Part shown: piece after piece, positions 1-10,884 of the stretch
Layout of the letters: each line of letters begins with the position of its first letter
Position numbering within the stretch: the stretch's first letter is position 1
Source of the DNA: Gracilaria caudata
Lineage: Eukaryota; Rhodophyta; Florideophyceae; Gracilariales; Gracilariaceae
NCBI GenBank assembly: GCA_030374735.1
Contig: JASCIV010000076.1
Location: 1 to 53,275, forward strand
Length of the DNA: 53,275 nt
Reading direction: 5' to 3'
Translations under genes and position numbers: made by a program
Notes under the pieces: model-generated
Databases searched by the model: none
What the model was told of the DNA's origin: nothing
Seen by the model: the letters and a program-made list of their open reading frames with translations, nothing else

Positions 1-33
1 AGACTCAAAAATATAAGCCATCAACGCCGTCGA

Positions 34-49
34 CGTCAACGCGTTGACG
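34..49. repeat. 16-nt perfect palindrome
   Basis: The 8-nt arm CGTCAACG is followed directly by its reverse complement. The centre contains ACGCGT, the core of the MluI cell-cycle box known from fungi and algae, but no gene start is close enough to call it a promoter element. Confidence 0.6.
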
Positions 50-55
50 CGCGTG

Positions 56-84
56 TTAAGACAGGGCCTCAGGCCCTGTCTTAA
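56..84. repeat. 29-nt perfect inverted repeat, one-base centre
   Basis: The arm TTAAGACAGGGCCT (56-69) and its exact reverse complement (71-84) flank a single C at 70. It could extrude as a cruciform or fold as an RNA hairpin. It is one of several one-base-centred palindromes in the intergenic regions of this window. Confidence 0.85.
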
Positions 85-1590
85 GAACGAACGGTGGCGC
101 AACACGTCGATGAATACAGCAACGTCGAGACGAAAGCACACTTTTAATGTTGCTGATTAAACCTAGTTTAAAACTCACCTCGCGTACCCGAATGTTGCTT
201 TATAGAACAGTTGTTTCATAATCGACTATGCCTCCGCATTATTGCCGTCTCGCGTCACCACACACAAAGCAGCAATGTTTTGAGTCGTCACCCATTCTTA
301 TTTTTGAAGCGAAACTGTTCTTCTCCTTTATGTGGCCAAAAGAATTACTTGTTTGGAATCCAGTCATGCCAATGAGGATGCGCTTGCATTTTTCCTTCTT
401 CACTCTGCGCCGAGGACCGAAGTCCAGTGCAAACAGCACGGTTGTAGTGCGTTTAACTCCCGACCTCCGGCACGTTGAGCGAGCGCAATACGCGGCCAAC
501 AGCTGATGCGAGATATGCAACATTCTTGTTCAGAGCGGGCTCGTCTATAGAGTAGTACACAGTAGTCTCTCCAGCGACGCAGCTTGGAAAGTATCTTATC
601 GATATTGCTTTGTCGACAAACATGCCATGTAGACGGTTGCGTTATGCAGTACACCTTCTCGTGCAGCTCAAGCAATCCTTCACATCAGTCGCATCACAAA
701 TTGCACGTTCCATGTGGCTAAGTATGAACGTCATCTTCTTTATTTGTGTCAGCCGCCCCTTATTACGAGTCTTCAAAGAATATGAGCCCTCTCTACCTCG
801 TTGTTGATGATACCCTTTGTCATATGTGAAACAAAGTTCTCAAAGCTCGCTTTGCCTTCAGGGCACATGAGGAATGCATGCCAGTCATTGAGAACGAAAC
901 GCATTTTTCACACTGCTGAACCTGAAATGTCTTTTGCGTGAAACTCTTGTGATATCTTTGAGCGAATTCTCTCGAGAAGCTGAAACAGCGCTTCCAATTA
1001 TCGTCTGCGGAGTGTGATTTTTTTCGACGACGAGAAGCATTCACACCACATGAGAGTTCTCGGTCTTTGTTTCTGTGAATACATTCCATGTCTTCGTGAA
1101 GGACCGTGAATTCCATTAACGTCTTGTAATGTACTCTTTAGTTTATCAGAAAAAAGCACAGCTCACATCCGGCTGTGAAGTGAATTGGCATTTTCGCACT
1201 CGCTCTATGTTTTCCTCTGCTATGATTCATTGACAACATGTTACCAATGAGCAACAAGCGCTCCGAATACCTCATTGCGGTGTCCCGATACAGAATGCTG
1301 AACACACCATGCGCACACATGTTCATGTAAGATAAGCGGTAATATTACCAGTCGAATGCTGGCGGTCTTATCAGCATAAAATAGAGTATAAGCATGCGAA
1401 GTGTAGATGGGTACGAGTCACGGTTTTCTTTGTGGTCCTTTGGAGTTAGGGAAGCTGTTTGTTCAAAGACAATATTATTATCTTCTCTACACTCATCAAC
1501 AGTACCCTTGTCTGGCCTGACCCGGATTAAGTTTTTGTCATTCGAAATATGAATCGCCATTCAGAGAGATAGAATGCAGAAAATTGCTTG

Positions 1591-1614
1591 CTCGGAGCCT
1601 CGGAGCCTCGGAGC
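1591..1614. repeat. Three tandem copies of an 8-mer
   Basis: The octamer CTCGGAGC is repeated three times head to tail and is followed within 10 bases by a T-rich run. It looks like a small tandem repeat without an associated gene. Confidence 0.75.
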
Positions 1615-2020
1615 CAAGTTGTTTTTTTTTCGGATGAAGAACGAGATTCAATTCTGAATTTGGGAAAGAACTACAATCTGAGGGTCACAGTTCAGTAATG
1701 TTTGCTTAATTGGTTAGAAGATGGTGGGAAATCAGTTTTCTAAATTGATAGAGAGATTGAAGGTGTTGTTCCCCTCACTTCCTAACGCTTCCTACCTTCT
1801 TGCAATAACAATTGCATTACTAGTCTGCGGTACATTGGGGCCGCATCACCCATAAGACAAATTGCTCTGTCTCTCGGTCCTACCTTCGTGAAACAGAAGT
1901 GAAAACAGCGTGCCAGAGCACGGCCCGCTCGACATTTGGGGCTCAGGTTTTTATCAAAAGCCCGAGAAAGTTTGGCCCAATATCTCCATTAAAGCCAAGG
2001 AGCAGGAAGAATTAAAGCGT

Positions 2021-3235
2021 CTACAGAAATCTATGTACAATGGGACAGTTCACAATAAAGCCACTGCTTCCGTATGGAGTTCCTCCGGGGCCCGTCATGT
2101 ACCCGCGTTGCACAAAGCCAAGCACCTGAAACTCTTCAATCAGACGATCGCGAATGCTGTTTTCCACCGCGTACGGCGTCCATTCACCAACATTCAGATC
2201 CCAAGCGGGAGAGTAGTCAGTGGCTACTGTTGGAATGCCCCCCAAAACATTCAGCGGACTGCCCTCCCCAAAGAGTGCTGAGAAGAAACCCTGTCGACTT
2301 GGATGTACTGTCTGGTTCAGAGGTGCCCCGGGTGCCAAATCACGGTTTGTGAAACCGTTCGTCACGGCAAATAGTCGTTCAACGGGAGAAAAAGCTGAAT
2401 CATCTGTACCAACGAGTAATGCTTGCAGACGAGGCGCATGAGTAGTTTCTTCCATTGCAGCCGGGAGTTCACCGGAAGCATCCATGGATATGTAGAACAC
2501 CGGCTTCGAAAAACTGAATCCGGGCGTTAGTTTGACAGTGACTGTGGCCTCACTTGGACAAATTGCCACCACCTTGCTGTGAATGTGCTCATATGCCTCT
2601 GTGTTGTTCTCTGGAATGCCTTCGCAGTACTCATCAAGTTCATCTGAACTCATTCCGTCAGCGACGATTGGGGCGTTGTACAGACGGCTTCCAGCATTGC
2701 GGATACGAACGTAGGGGGAATATTTTTCATCACCGACTTGAGGAGGAACAAACTCAATCGGGGGGAAGGGAGCTGTGTCTGGCCCTGGCTCAAGAACTCG
2801 AACCGGAGAAAAATCCACTTTTCCAGTACGATTCTCAAGTATACCAGTTGGTGAAAGATCTGCAGTTGCGCCTGACTCCGGGGTAACGTATTCGAGTTTG
2901 GCTGCATGATTCAGTCCAAGGGCAGCTGCGTTGGCTGGGTCTGTTGTATCTGTTAGAATGTAATAGTGAGTGGTATTATCGTAATACCTACCTTTGTAGA
3001 GCGGAATGGTAATAGTTCCTTCATCGAAATCAATGACACCGGACTTGAGCAGTTGTACAGGGCCTACAAGTCGCGGATCAACTTGAGAAGGTGCGGGTCC
3101 AAAGTAGGTTAACGGAACGTCAGCTCCAATTGAAGGGGGTGCTGGCTCGACATCATCATCAGGGCGTTCTACCTGAGCCGAAGTCAAGGCAATACAGACA
3201 GTGAGGATAAGTAAACGAAACATCATGAGAGCCAT
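2021..3235 (-). CDS. Secreted protein of unknown function, 404 aa
   Basis: The protein starts with a clear signal peptide: a short N-terminal segment, a hydrophobic run over residues 6-18, and a likely cleavage after the SAQ near residue 21. The mature part is Pro-, Asp- and Thr-rich, has several N-glycosylation sequons (for example NTT, NRT, NNT, NQT) and no further membrane segment, so it is probably secreted or in the cell wall. Residues 70-110 carry the pattern IPLYKG then YYILTDTTDP then LGLNHAAKL. From memory this resembles a family of uncharacterised secreted proteins of bacteria and algae, but the family name is not certain. The ATG at 3235 is the first possible start. No partner gene is adjacent. 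Function is unknown. Confidence 0.75.
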   Translation of the reverse strand: MALMMFRLLILTVCIALTSAQVERPDDDVEPAPPSIGADVPLTYFGPAPSQVDPRLVGPVQLLKSGVIDFDEGTITIPLYKGRYYDNTTHYYILTDTTDPANAAALGLNHAAKLEYVTPESGATADLSPTGILENRTGKVDFSPVRVLEPGPDTAPFPPIEFVPPQVGDEKYSPYVRIRNAGSRLYNAPIVADGMSSDELDEYCEGIPENNTEAYEHIHSKVVAICPSEATVTVKLTPGFSFSKPVFYISMDASGELPAAMEETTHAPRLQALLVGTDDSAFSPVERLFAVTNGFTNRDLAPGAPLNQTVHPSRQGFFSALFGEGSPLNVLGGIPTVATDYSPAWDLNVGEWTPYAVENSIRDRLIEEFQVLGFVQRGYMTGPGGTPYGSSGFIVNCPIVHRFL

Positions 3236-4783
3236 TTTCCGGGAAACTCAAGAGATGTTATTCAGTGAACATGTGCAGCACGAGAGGGGGAGTGCGAACA
3301 GCAAGATAGAGCTGATATAGCCATTTTGCTGGTGGAAGAAAGTAGGACGCGTGATAGTCGTAGAAAATGCTTTCGAGTCAGTTCATCCATGAAGAGCAGG
3401 GGAAATGTGGACATTGTGCTTAGGTGTCATCGACTGGGCCGAATATCAGAGACGAAGGCGGTACTCGCGAAAAAGAAGTTAATGGACGGGACATTTGTTC
3501 GTCAACGTTTCGGTCCGGTGCTTCTGACTACCGGGCAGTCAAGTGGCTGAATGGATTTGGTAATCTTCATATGTTCGCCTCAGCCATTTGCCTGTTGGTC
3601 CATTCTTGTTTTCCGCTGCCCTAACCATGATTGGGGCAGCGGATAGAAACGGAATGTTTCGCAGAGCAGAAGGTATGCCTAGCCCCCCAAGGCGAATGAA
3701 TAAGTCTATGTAAGGGCCAGACTGAGAAAGCAAACAATATAGGTGTTTCGCCATGATGATTTTGAACAGTAAGTCGTTTGAACACGTTTGTGAGGCAGCT
3801 GCTTCGAAGTTGAAAGATGGGCAAAGCCCCGTCAGCGGATTATATGGAGTCATTCGTCAGGCAGATGCTCTCGTGCAGCAATACGTAGTCTATGCACGAT
3901 TAATGTCGGAGATCGAGGGGCAGGAAATGTAAGCCAGTTGCTCCCAGTGTACTCGAGTGAATTTGATCGTTGAAAACCGTAAAGCCGGGAGCCATCGTAT
4001 CTCGGTGACAACGTGTTCGGAGATGCTTTCCTCACGCAGCTACGCAAAAAAACACGCAGCCTCAGCGCAACATTTCGTCGAACTGTTAGTCGATTGTTAT
4101 TTCGTTGCAACGCCAGTTTAACTGGCGCACCTCTAAATCTGTTTGGTCTCGGTGACGCTACTGACGGAAATCTGGCCTGACGTTCTCAACGATAAAATGA
4201 CCGTAGCTTTTTCTCGAATGGCACACATGGGCATGCAATGGACTTAGTGTAGCAGTGCGTCCATCGATATGGTGTTCGAGCGGATAAAATCAAGTGGTTT
4301 CAAACTCGAATGTTAGAATGTTCTGACAACAATCCTGTAGTCAAAGCTTGATAGCTGTTGCAGCCTTTTACTACAAGGGTATTAGCAGTGGACTGTTACA
4401 GCACTGGCAACTTGCAGCGCTGCAGGTACGGCAGGTTAGCCACTGTCACAGTGACGGGCAAGGTGTTGGTGGACTTCCTCACAGACGTGAAACGGCAGCC
4501 CACGCAGAGCCAGAATCTGCTTTACCCTTGCAAGTTAGAAAGATCAAGATCGCCGATGATGCAGTACTGTATCCACCCTTCGTACACCGAGTACTGTAGA
4601 CAAGTGGATTTCGATGTAATGCCATCGACAGTAGATGATCGACGACTTTGGCTTACACAGCTAGGCATCAACGCTATTGTATAACGCAAACCCCACAGAT
4701 ATATCATGATAATGGGCCAAAGATGGGGAAGCGTATCGAGTTTTTGAAACGTTACCAAGAGAAGCTGATTCATCGAGAAAGCA
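3236..4783. other. Intergenic, no supported gene
   Basis: About 1.5 kb between the secreted-protein gene (whose 5' side faces it) and tRNA-Ser. ORFs of 60-110 codons occur on both strands without recognisable domains. One small palindrome with a single central base lies at 4111-4127. Confidence 0.5.
4111..4127. repeat. 17-nt palindrome, one-base centre
   Basis: The arm CGCCAGTT and its exact reverse complement AACTGGCG flank a single T. It is intergenic, with no obvious attachment to a gene start or end. Confidence 0.7.
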
Positions 4784-4865
4784 GATGATATGGCAGAGCG
4801 GTCTAATGCGTGTGACTAGAAATCACATCCTTTCGGGGGCCCAGGTTCGAATCCTGGTATCATCG
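4784..4865 (+). tRNA. tRNA-Ser (anticodon AGA)
   Basis: The acceptor stem GATGATA pairs with TATCATC and is followed by discriminator G. The anticodon stem TGTGA/TCACA encloses the loop CTAGAAA, with anticodon AGA at 4818-4820. A long variable arm follows, as expected for a serine tRNA, then the T-arm CCAGG-TTCGAAT-CCTGG. No intron and no encoded CCA are present. The AGA anticodon (inosine at the wobble position in eukaryotes) reads UCU and UCC. Confidence 0.95.
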
Positions 4866-4879
4866 TCTGGCACGACTCC

Positions 4880-4884
4880 TTTTT
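4880..4884 (+). terminator. Pol III T-run after tRNA-Ser
   Basis: Five consecutive T residues start 14 nt after the tRNA 3' end, the usual RNA polymerase III termination signal. Confidence 0.6.
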
Positions 4885-5385
4885 ATTTCCTCTGTTCTCA
4901 TGCTTGCCTCAAGCTGTGAAGCACACCTTCATGGCACAGGAACGAAGCCCGTACAAGGGTAGTATCTGCGTGGCGCGTCTTGTAGATGCTGAACGTTTAA
5001 ACTTTTCTGTAGCAAAATGCGAAATAGCCCAGGGCTGTGCATTGCACACATTCTTCGCAGCGATATGCTTTTCGAGACTTACCCTTGCACACACACACAA
5101 ACGGTCGTAGACATAGCGCGGAGACTCGTTTGCTGATCAGGAGGGGGGTTCGGAGCTTTTCAAAATGAGCGACACGTCACATGAAGCACACAACAAAAGC
5201 TATGGTGTGGAGGAGGACATGGCGAGAACCACTAAACGAACTAAACGATTTACATACCAGTGCTAACATAGGAGTCCACACTTCGAAGAAAAGCTGTACC
5301 ACAAAAAAAAAGTATTGTTGCGACAATTACTGAAAGTAGATGAGAGCATGACGGCTAGCTAGCTCCAAGTCTGACACAAAAAAAG
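4885..5385. other. Intergenic, nothing recognised
   Basis: About 0.5 kb downstream of both tRNA-Ser and the convergent Gln-rich gene. Only a short CA repeat near 5090-5100 and an A-run near 5303 stand out. Confidence 0.5.
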
Positions 5386-5850
5386 TTAGCGCGCATTCTT
5401 GTCCTTAAGCGCTTGTTTCATTTCATCTAGCAATGGTCCAAAAGCCTTATCACTGGCATTCACTCTCATCTTTCCTTCCCTGCGTGTGACGCGATACGCC
5501 GAATAAGGTTGAACCGCACGTTCAGCTTCCATCGCAGGCACGGCCACAGCGGATTGATTGTAGGGCATGAGCGCCATGGAAGGCGTGTTAGCGGCGTACG
5601 GGTTGGGATAACCGAACTGTTGTTGTTGTTGCTGTGGAGGCGCGTAAGGAACCACTTGAAACGGGTTTGGTTGAGGGGTGTATGGAACAAGCTGCGAAGA
5701 CGGTTGAAACGGATGTGTCGATGGATAGAACGATTGCGCGGGTTGCTGTTGCTGCTGTTGTTGTTGTTGTTGTGGGTGGAACATGTGTTTTATGGTTTCG
5801 ATGCGTTGGTCACGCGAGTTGTGGAACGATGGCTGGTAGTTAGGCTGCAT
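5386..5850 (-). CDS. Small Gln-rich protein, 154 aa
   Basis: The N-terminal two thirds are low complexity: a Gln run of about ten residues near 27-36, a second of six near 73-78, and many Pro, Tyr and Phe residues. The last 45 residues are different, basic and helical in character, ending in a charged Lys-rich tail, and could be the folded or conserved part. The runs are encoded by mixed CAA and CAG codons, which argues for selection on the protein rather than a pure microsatellite. There is no signal peptide or membrane segment. Such composition is typical of RNA-binding or transcription-associated proteins, but no domain is recognised. It is transcribed divergently from the ABC transporter about 1 kb away. 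Confidence 0.6.
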   Translation of the reverse strand: MQPNYQPSFHNSRDQRIETIKHMFHPQQQQQQQQQQPAQSFYPSTHPFQPSSQLVPYTPQPNPFQVVPYAPPQQQQQQFGYPNPYAANTPSMALMPYNQSAVAVPAMEAERAVQPYSAYRVTRREGKMRVNASDKAFGPLLDEMKQALKDKNAR

Positions 5851-6912
5851 TTTGAAACGGAATCTGAGCGTGTTCGCGTCGTGTCTCGGCGAGGATGGAG
5901 AAGAGCAGAAGCGACGCGCGCGGGCGGCGTTGCTGAACTAGGCTGTGGCATTGATAAGTTACCAGCCGCGCCGATGTCCTTGTTGTAGCTCCGTACCGCG
6001 CTGTACTCTGCACCATCGTCACCGGTCATGCGGTGGTGGAATCGCCGCCTCGATTTCTGCGCAGCACCGATTCGGTTCGTTAACGGCAGTTTGTGGCTCA
6101 CGTGCGCCGGCTGTCAGTTGTGGAAAACGTTTACCTGCTGTCAGCGGTGGACAACGAGCACGCGTGTTCCTGACAGTTGCTGTGCGTCATGTCTGGATGT
6201 CTGTGCTGTAAGGGGCGATGCGGTTGTCGTGCAAGCAGAATCGTGACGATCGTCTTCTCCTTCATCATGGCGATCTGCCTCCCCTGCTCGCCGTGAATTG
6301 ATCCAAACACGCGTCTGCAATTGGTCGAAGCTCGCGCCACATTCTTTTCCATCTCCACCAATCACAGAGTGCCATTCTCAGCTCACAGGCCCCTCACCTC
6401 GCCCTTCAAACAGCGCAAATATGAAGCAGTTGCCAAACCGCATCTCTCTCGTGTTACACGCGTAACGGTTAGCTTCTCGCCTTCCGCTGCACGCACGCAG
6501 AACCACTTCTGTTTGCTCATACCGTCGCGACGTCGCTCCCCTTGTGTATGAGTACGCACGCGCGTGCAGTTTCGCAGTGCCATGTCGTCACGACTTGGGC
6601 CAGCGAAGCATGTATTCGCTTTCGCACCGTTCGCTGTGCAATGTGTAGACGATGAATCTCAATCCTCTTTTGCATTCAACTGAATGTGAGACTTTGGTCA
6701 AGCTTGTGCCAACAGTGTTGAGTACTCACTGTGCTGCTTTTAAAGCGGCGCCCTTGTGACGAGGCGAGCACGGTCTTCTCCCTCAGCGCTTGCGCCGCGT
6801 CGGGCTGTCGCTTGCTGTACGCCGCCGTCTAACTTCATTTCATCGCCGTTTTCGTTCGGCAGATCTTTGCGTTCGTTTCGTTCGTTTTTCCCACCCGAAA
6901 CGTTCAGCAAAT
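5851..6912. other. Divergent intergenic region
   Basis: About 1 kb between the divergent Gln-rich gene and the ABC transporter. It contains one very short Cys-rich ORF at 6189-6296 (listed separately) and a weak TATA-like TTTTAAAG at about 6736-6743, some 170 nt upstream of the transporter ATG. No RNA gene was recognised. Confidence 0.45.
6189..6296 (+). CDS. Possible 35-aa Cys-rich membrane micropeptide
   Basis: An ATG-initiated ORF of 36 codons encodes seven cysteines in 35 residues: a CLCC-KGRCGC N-terminal cluster, a short basic stretch, then one hydrophobic segment (about residues 18-30) ending in CLPCSP. This resembles small Cys-rich tail-anchored proteins in layout, but no family is recognised. 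It could also be a first exon or chance. It sits alone in the divergent promoter region of the ABC transporter. Confidence 0.2.
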   Translation: MSGCLCCKGRCGCRASRIVTIVFSFIMAICLPCSP

Positions 6913-9900
6913 ATGGACGTGGAGAACCAGAGTTCGGTTCCTCCCTCTTCGGATGTCACTTCGGAAACGCCCTCTTCAATTAAGGACCGAATTAAGGCCA
7001 TGTTTGCCAAGAAGAAGGACGAGGAAGAACAGAAGACAGTTCCGTTTAAGGAGCTTTTTGCGTATGCCACTCCCGCCGAGATGCGATACATGCACATCTC
7101 GATGCCTGCTGCTGCGGTGCATGGTGTCATTCTGCCCTTGTTCACCATTGTTTTCGGTGGTGTTATTGATGCCTTTGGTGCCACCGATGACACTGGAGAA
7201 GATGCTGTTGACATTGATGACATTACCTCCGAGGTTGGAGGTATTGCCAAATGGTTTCTGGTTCTTGCTGCCGTTGCGTTTGTAGCCAGTTTTCTTCAAG
7301 TTCGCTTTCAACTAATATTTGCGCATCGTGTCACTAATCGTCTGCGTCGATTGTACTTTCAATCGCTTATGAGACAGGATTATTCATGGTATGATTCTAA
7401 TGACGGAGGTGAGCTTACTGCCCGTGTTGCTGGCGATGTCAATCTCATTCAGGCTGGTATTGGAGAAAAAGTTGCCACAGCTGTTCAATTTATCGTGACC
7501 TTCATCACAGGCTTTATCATTGCTTTCATTTACGGCTGGAAACTTACGCTCATCATTCTTGCAATTTCTCCGTTGCTTGCGCTTGGTGGGGTTATGTTTG
7601 GAAAGCTCGCGGCTGAAAGTTCTAGTGATACGCAGAAATCATACGGAGCTGCTGGTGGAGTGGCATCCGAAGTGTTTTCTTTGATTCGCACTGTTACAGC
7701 GTATAATGGTCAGGAAAGCGAAGCCAGACGATATGATGGAAAGCTGCAGGAGGCGTATCGCTCTGGTGTTCGACGTTCTGCGTACAGCGGCGGCGCTCTT
7801 GGTTTCACGTACGGTGTGATTTTCTGCACTTTTGCAGTCGCATTTACGTTTGGTGCCAGTCAGGTGCGTTCGGGAGCGATGGAACCTGGTGATATCATTG
7901 TTACCTTTTTCAGTGTTTTCATTGCCACCATTTCGATTGGTCAGGCTTCTCCATCGTTTAATGCGTTTAACGTTGCTCGAGGTGCTGCGCCTCGTGTGTA
8001 TGATGTGATCAGACGAAAGAGTGAGATTGATCCACTTGATGATACCGGAAAGGTACTTGACGATGTCAGTGGTGAAATTGCTTTCCGTGATGTTCAGTTC
8101 AACTATCCCACTCGTACTGTGGACGATGTGGATAGCAATGCGCGTCCGTATGTGCTTGATAAGTTCAACTTGAAGGTTACTCCAGGTTCTAGTCATGCGC
8201 TTGTTGGGTCTTCTGGGTGCGGTAAGAGTACCACGGTACGTCTTATTGAACGCTTTTATGATGTTCAGGAAGGCGAGGTGCTCCTTGACGGCGTCGATGT
8301 TCGTGATTTGAATGTTCGTTGGTTGCGTAGCCAAATCGGATATGTGGGTCAGATGCCAACTCTGTTCATGCTGTCTATCCGTGAGAACATCGCCCTTGGA
8401 GCTGCGATGGAGAAGGTTGTCGACTCTGAAACAGGAGAGGCTATTTTGCAAAGAAAGGAAGTGACTGAGGAAGAGATTGTTGCTGCAGCGAAGAAGGCCA
8501 ATGCGCACGACTTTATCATGAAGCTCCCGGAAAAGTATGACACTCTCCTTGGAGAACGTGGGGCTATGTTGTCTGGAGGGCAGAAGCAACGGGTGTGTAT
8601 TGCAAGGGCTCTGGTGCGGAACCCGAAGATTCTTCTTCTCGACGAATCTACCAGTGCACTTGATGCCCAGTCCGAAAGAATTGTCCAAGAGGCTTTGGAA
8701 CAGGCTGCAGAAGGACGCACGACCATAACCATTGCTCACAGATTGAGCACCGTTAAGAATGCCAATGTTATTTCTGTCATCGACGAAGGCAAGGTTGTCG
8801 AAGAAGGCAAACATAATGACCTGTTGAATATTCAAGGAGGTGCGTACAGAACCTTGGTTGAATTCCAGAACGTGGAAGGAAAGAAGGAAAAGGAGGAGGA
8901 GGAAGAAGAGGGCTCCTCTGAGGTGCTACAGGTTGGGGCAGAAGATGCCACCAAGGCCATGTCTCTGTCCAAGACCCTTGTTGAAGAAGAAGAAGCTGAG
9001 CTTCCAGCAGTCGACCGTGGAGTCTTACGTCGAGCACTCAAGATGAATGCACCAGAGGTTCCGTTTATTTTAGTTGGTATGTTGGGAGCAGCGGTGGCAG
9101 GTGCCTCTTTCCCGGTTATGGCGATTACGTTTACAGAGGTAAGTAACTCATCCTTAAGTTTTGAGCAAGGGATCACTGGGCTTCGGCATTCACCCGTGCG
9201 ATATATGCTAATCATGTTTGTACTTCTTGTTCGCTTCCTTTAGGTCATTGAGGTCACGCTGAGAGAGAACAGAGTCGAAGATGTCACCTTCTGGGCCTGG
9301 ATGTTTGTCCTTATCGGAGGAGCTGCGTTCGTCGGTTATTTCCTTCAACACTCTATGCTGGGCATCAGTGGCGAGAGGCTCACCCGAAAGCTTCGTTCGA
9401 AAGCTTTCCGCTCTGTGCTGCGACAGGACATTGGTTTCTTTGATGCTAAGGAGAACTCTGTTGGTCAACTGACTACTCGTCTGGCAACTGAGGCGACGCT
9501 TGTCAAGGGTGTGGCCGGAGATGCGCTTGGTGGCGTCGCTATGGTGACAAGCACCTTGTTGACCGGCTTCCTCATTGCTTTCTTGTCTTGTTGGCGGGTG
9601 GCCTTGGTGGTCACTGTAATCTTCCCGGCCATGGGGCTTTCCGAAGCAATGAACATCAAGATGATTTCTGGTTTTGATTCTGACTCCAACAAGAAGTTTG
9701 CGAAGGCAGGCGCGGTTGCTTCTGAAGCTGTAGACAATTACGACACGGTGAGTTCTATTGGAGTGCAAGACGTGTTCATAGAGAAGTACAACGAAGAGCT
9801 GGAAGTGCCACTACGGAACGGTCGTAGATCCGCTCTTACTTCAGGTATTGCGTATGGCGTAGCAGAGGCTTTGGCACAGATCCTGTGGGCTATTTCCTTC

Positions 9901-10884
9901 TGGGTCGGTTCAATTTTTGTCCAACGAAGGCAGTGCACATTCCCCGGTCTCATGAAGGCAGTGAGTGGTTTGTTGTTTGCCGGTTCTTCCCTTGGTCAGG
10001 CCTCTCTGTTTTTGCCTGACTTTGGAAAGTCTCGCGTTGCAGCCACAGAGTTGTTCCGTCTATTGGATCGCGAGTCTGCGATTGATCCGACGTCTGAAGA
10101 AGGAGTTAGAACTGGTGGTAAGGCGATAGACGGTTCCGTTTCCGTGGAAAAAGTCAAGTTCGAATACCCAACTCGTCCTGATGTTGCGGTACTCCGCGGA
10201 CTCACTTTCGACGTCGAGCCTGGAAAGACAATGGCTCTCGTCGGTGCCTCTGGTAGTGGCAAGTCTACGGTTGTGGCTTTACTTGAACGATTCTATAACC
10301 CTCGCTCTGGAAAGCTAGGTATCGATGGTACGGATATCAAGGATTATCATTTGAGAGATATTCGAGGCCAAATTGGTTTGGTGTCACAGGAACCGGATCT
10401 GTTTCATCGATCTGTGCGAGATAACATCGCGTATGGTTTGAGTCAAGAAGACGGTACACCGGTTACAGAATCGATGATTATGGATGCGGCCAAGGCTGCT
10501 AACGCGCATGAGTTCATTACGCAGCTTCCCGAAGGATACGACACAGACGTGGGAAGCAGGGGAAGCAAACTATCGGGTGGGCAGCGACAACGTGTGGCGA
10601 TTGCGCGCAGTCTTGTTCGTTCACCGCGAGTGCTTTTGTTGGACGAAGCCACGAGTGCTTTGGACGCGGTCTCTGAGCGTACCGTGCAAGATGCGCTTGA
10701 CGCCGCCGCTCATGGACGTACTACTATTGCAATTGCGCATCGTTTGTCTACGATTAAGGATGCTGATGTAATTGGAGTGGTGCAGAACGGAAAGATTATT
10801 GAGAAGGGAACACATCAGGATCTACTCAATCTGAATGGAGCTTACGCCAGGCTTGTTGAGAATCAGATGAGCGAAGCTTCGTAA
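6913..10884 (+). CDS. Full-length ABCB/MDR-type ABC transporter, two exons, 1288 aa
   Basis: A plasma- or vacuolar-membrane exporter with the order TMD-NBD-TMD-NBD. Exon 1 is 6913-9138 and exon 2 is 9244-10884. The joined frame reads ITFTE then VIEVTL across the junction and gives 1288 residues, the usual size for P-glycoproteins. NBD1 has Walker A GSSGCGKST (residues 432-440), signature LSGGQ (553-557) and Walker B ILLLDE (573-578). NBD2 has Walker A GASGSGKST (1076-1084), LSGGQ (1185-1189) and VLLLDE (1205-1210). Both ATP sites keep the catalytic Glu, and H-loop histidines follow in AHRLST. An acidic Lys/Glu linker lies near 655-675. The ATG at 6913 is chosen because the frame upstream has no ATG. 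The likely job is ATP-driven export of lipids, metabolites or xenobiotics; the substrate cannot be read from sequence. Confidence 0.95.
9139..9243 (+). other. Spliceosomal intron in the ABC transporter
   Basis: 105-nt intron with donor GTAAGTAA, a branch-point-like GCTAATC around 9207-9213 and acceptor CCTTTAG. Removal restores the MDR reading frame exactly in phase 0. It is the only intron in the window supported by a continuous protein family on both sides. Confidence 0.9.

Larger units (their letters stand above)
1..2020. other. Gene-poor left end, no supported gene
   Basis: No ORF here looks like a conserved protein; the short ORFs are in competing frames on both strands. Visible structure includes a 16-nt perfect palindrome at 34-49, a long odd-centred palindrome at 56-84, three tandem copies of an octamer at 1591-1614 and a T-run just after it. 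A spliced gene with small exons cannot be excluded by eye. Confidence 0.5.

Noticed and set aside
1338..1349. GGTAATATTACC palindrome containing the nonanucleotide TAATATTAC found at replication origins of some single-stranded DNA viruses
   Set aside because: No Rep-like ORF is nearby, the stem is short, and a 9-mer can occur by chance in 53 kb.
2975..2993. Inverted repeat GGTATTA-TCG-TAATACC
   Set aside because: It lies inside the coding region of the secreted protein and is explained by the codons for a Tyr/Asn/Thr stretch.
3539..3853. 104-aa - strand ORF with RLGGLGIPSA, a wording seen in some reverse transcriptases
   Set aside because: Only a few residues match, no other RT motif is present and the neighbouring frames do not continue it.
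7639..8835. 398-aa ORF antisense to the ABC transporter
   Set aside because: It lies fully inside conserved NBD/TMD coding sequence on the other strand and its own translation shows no domain.
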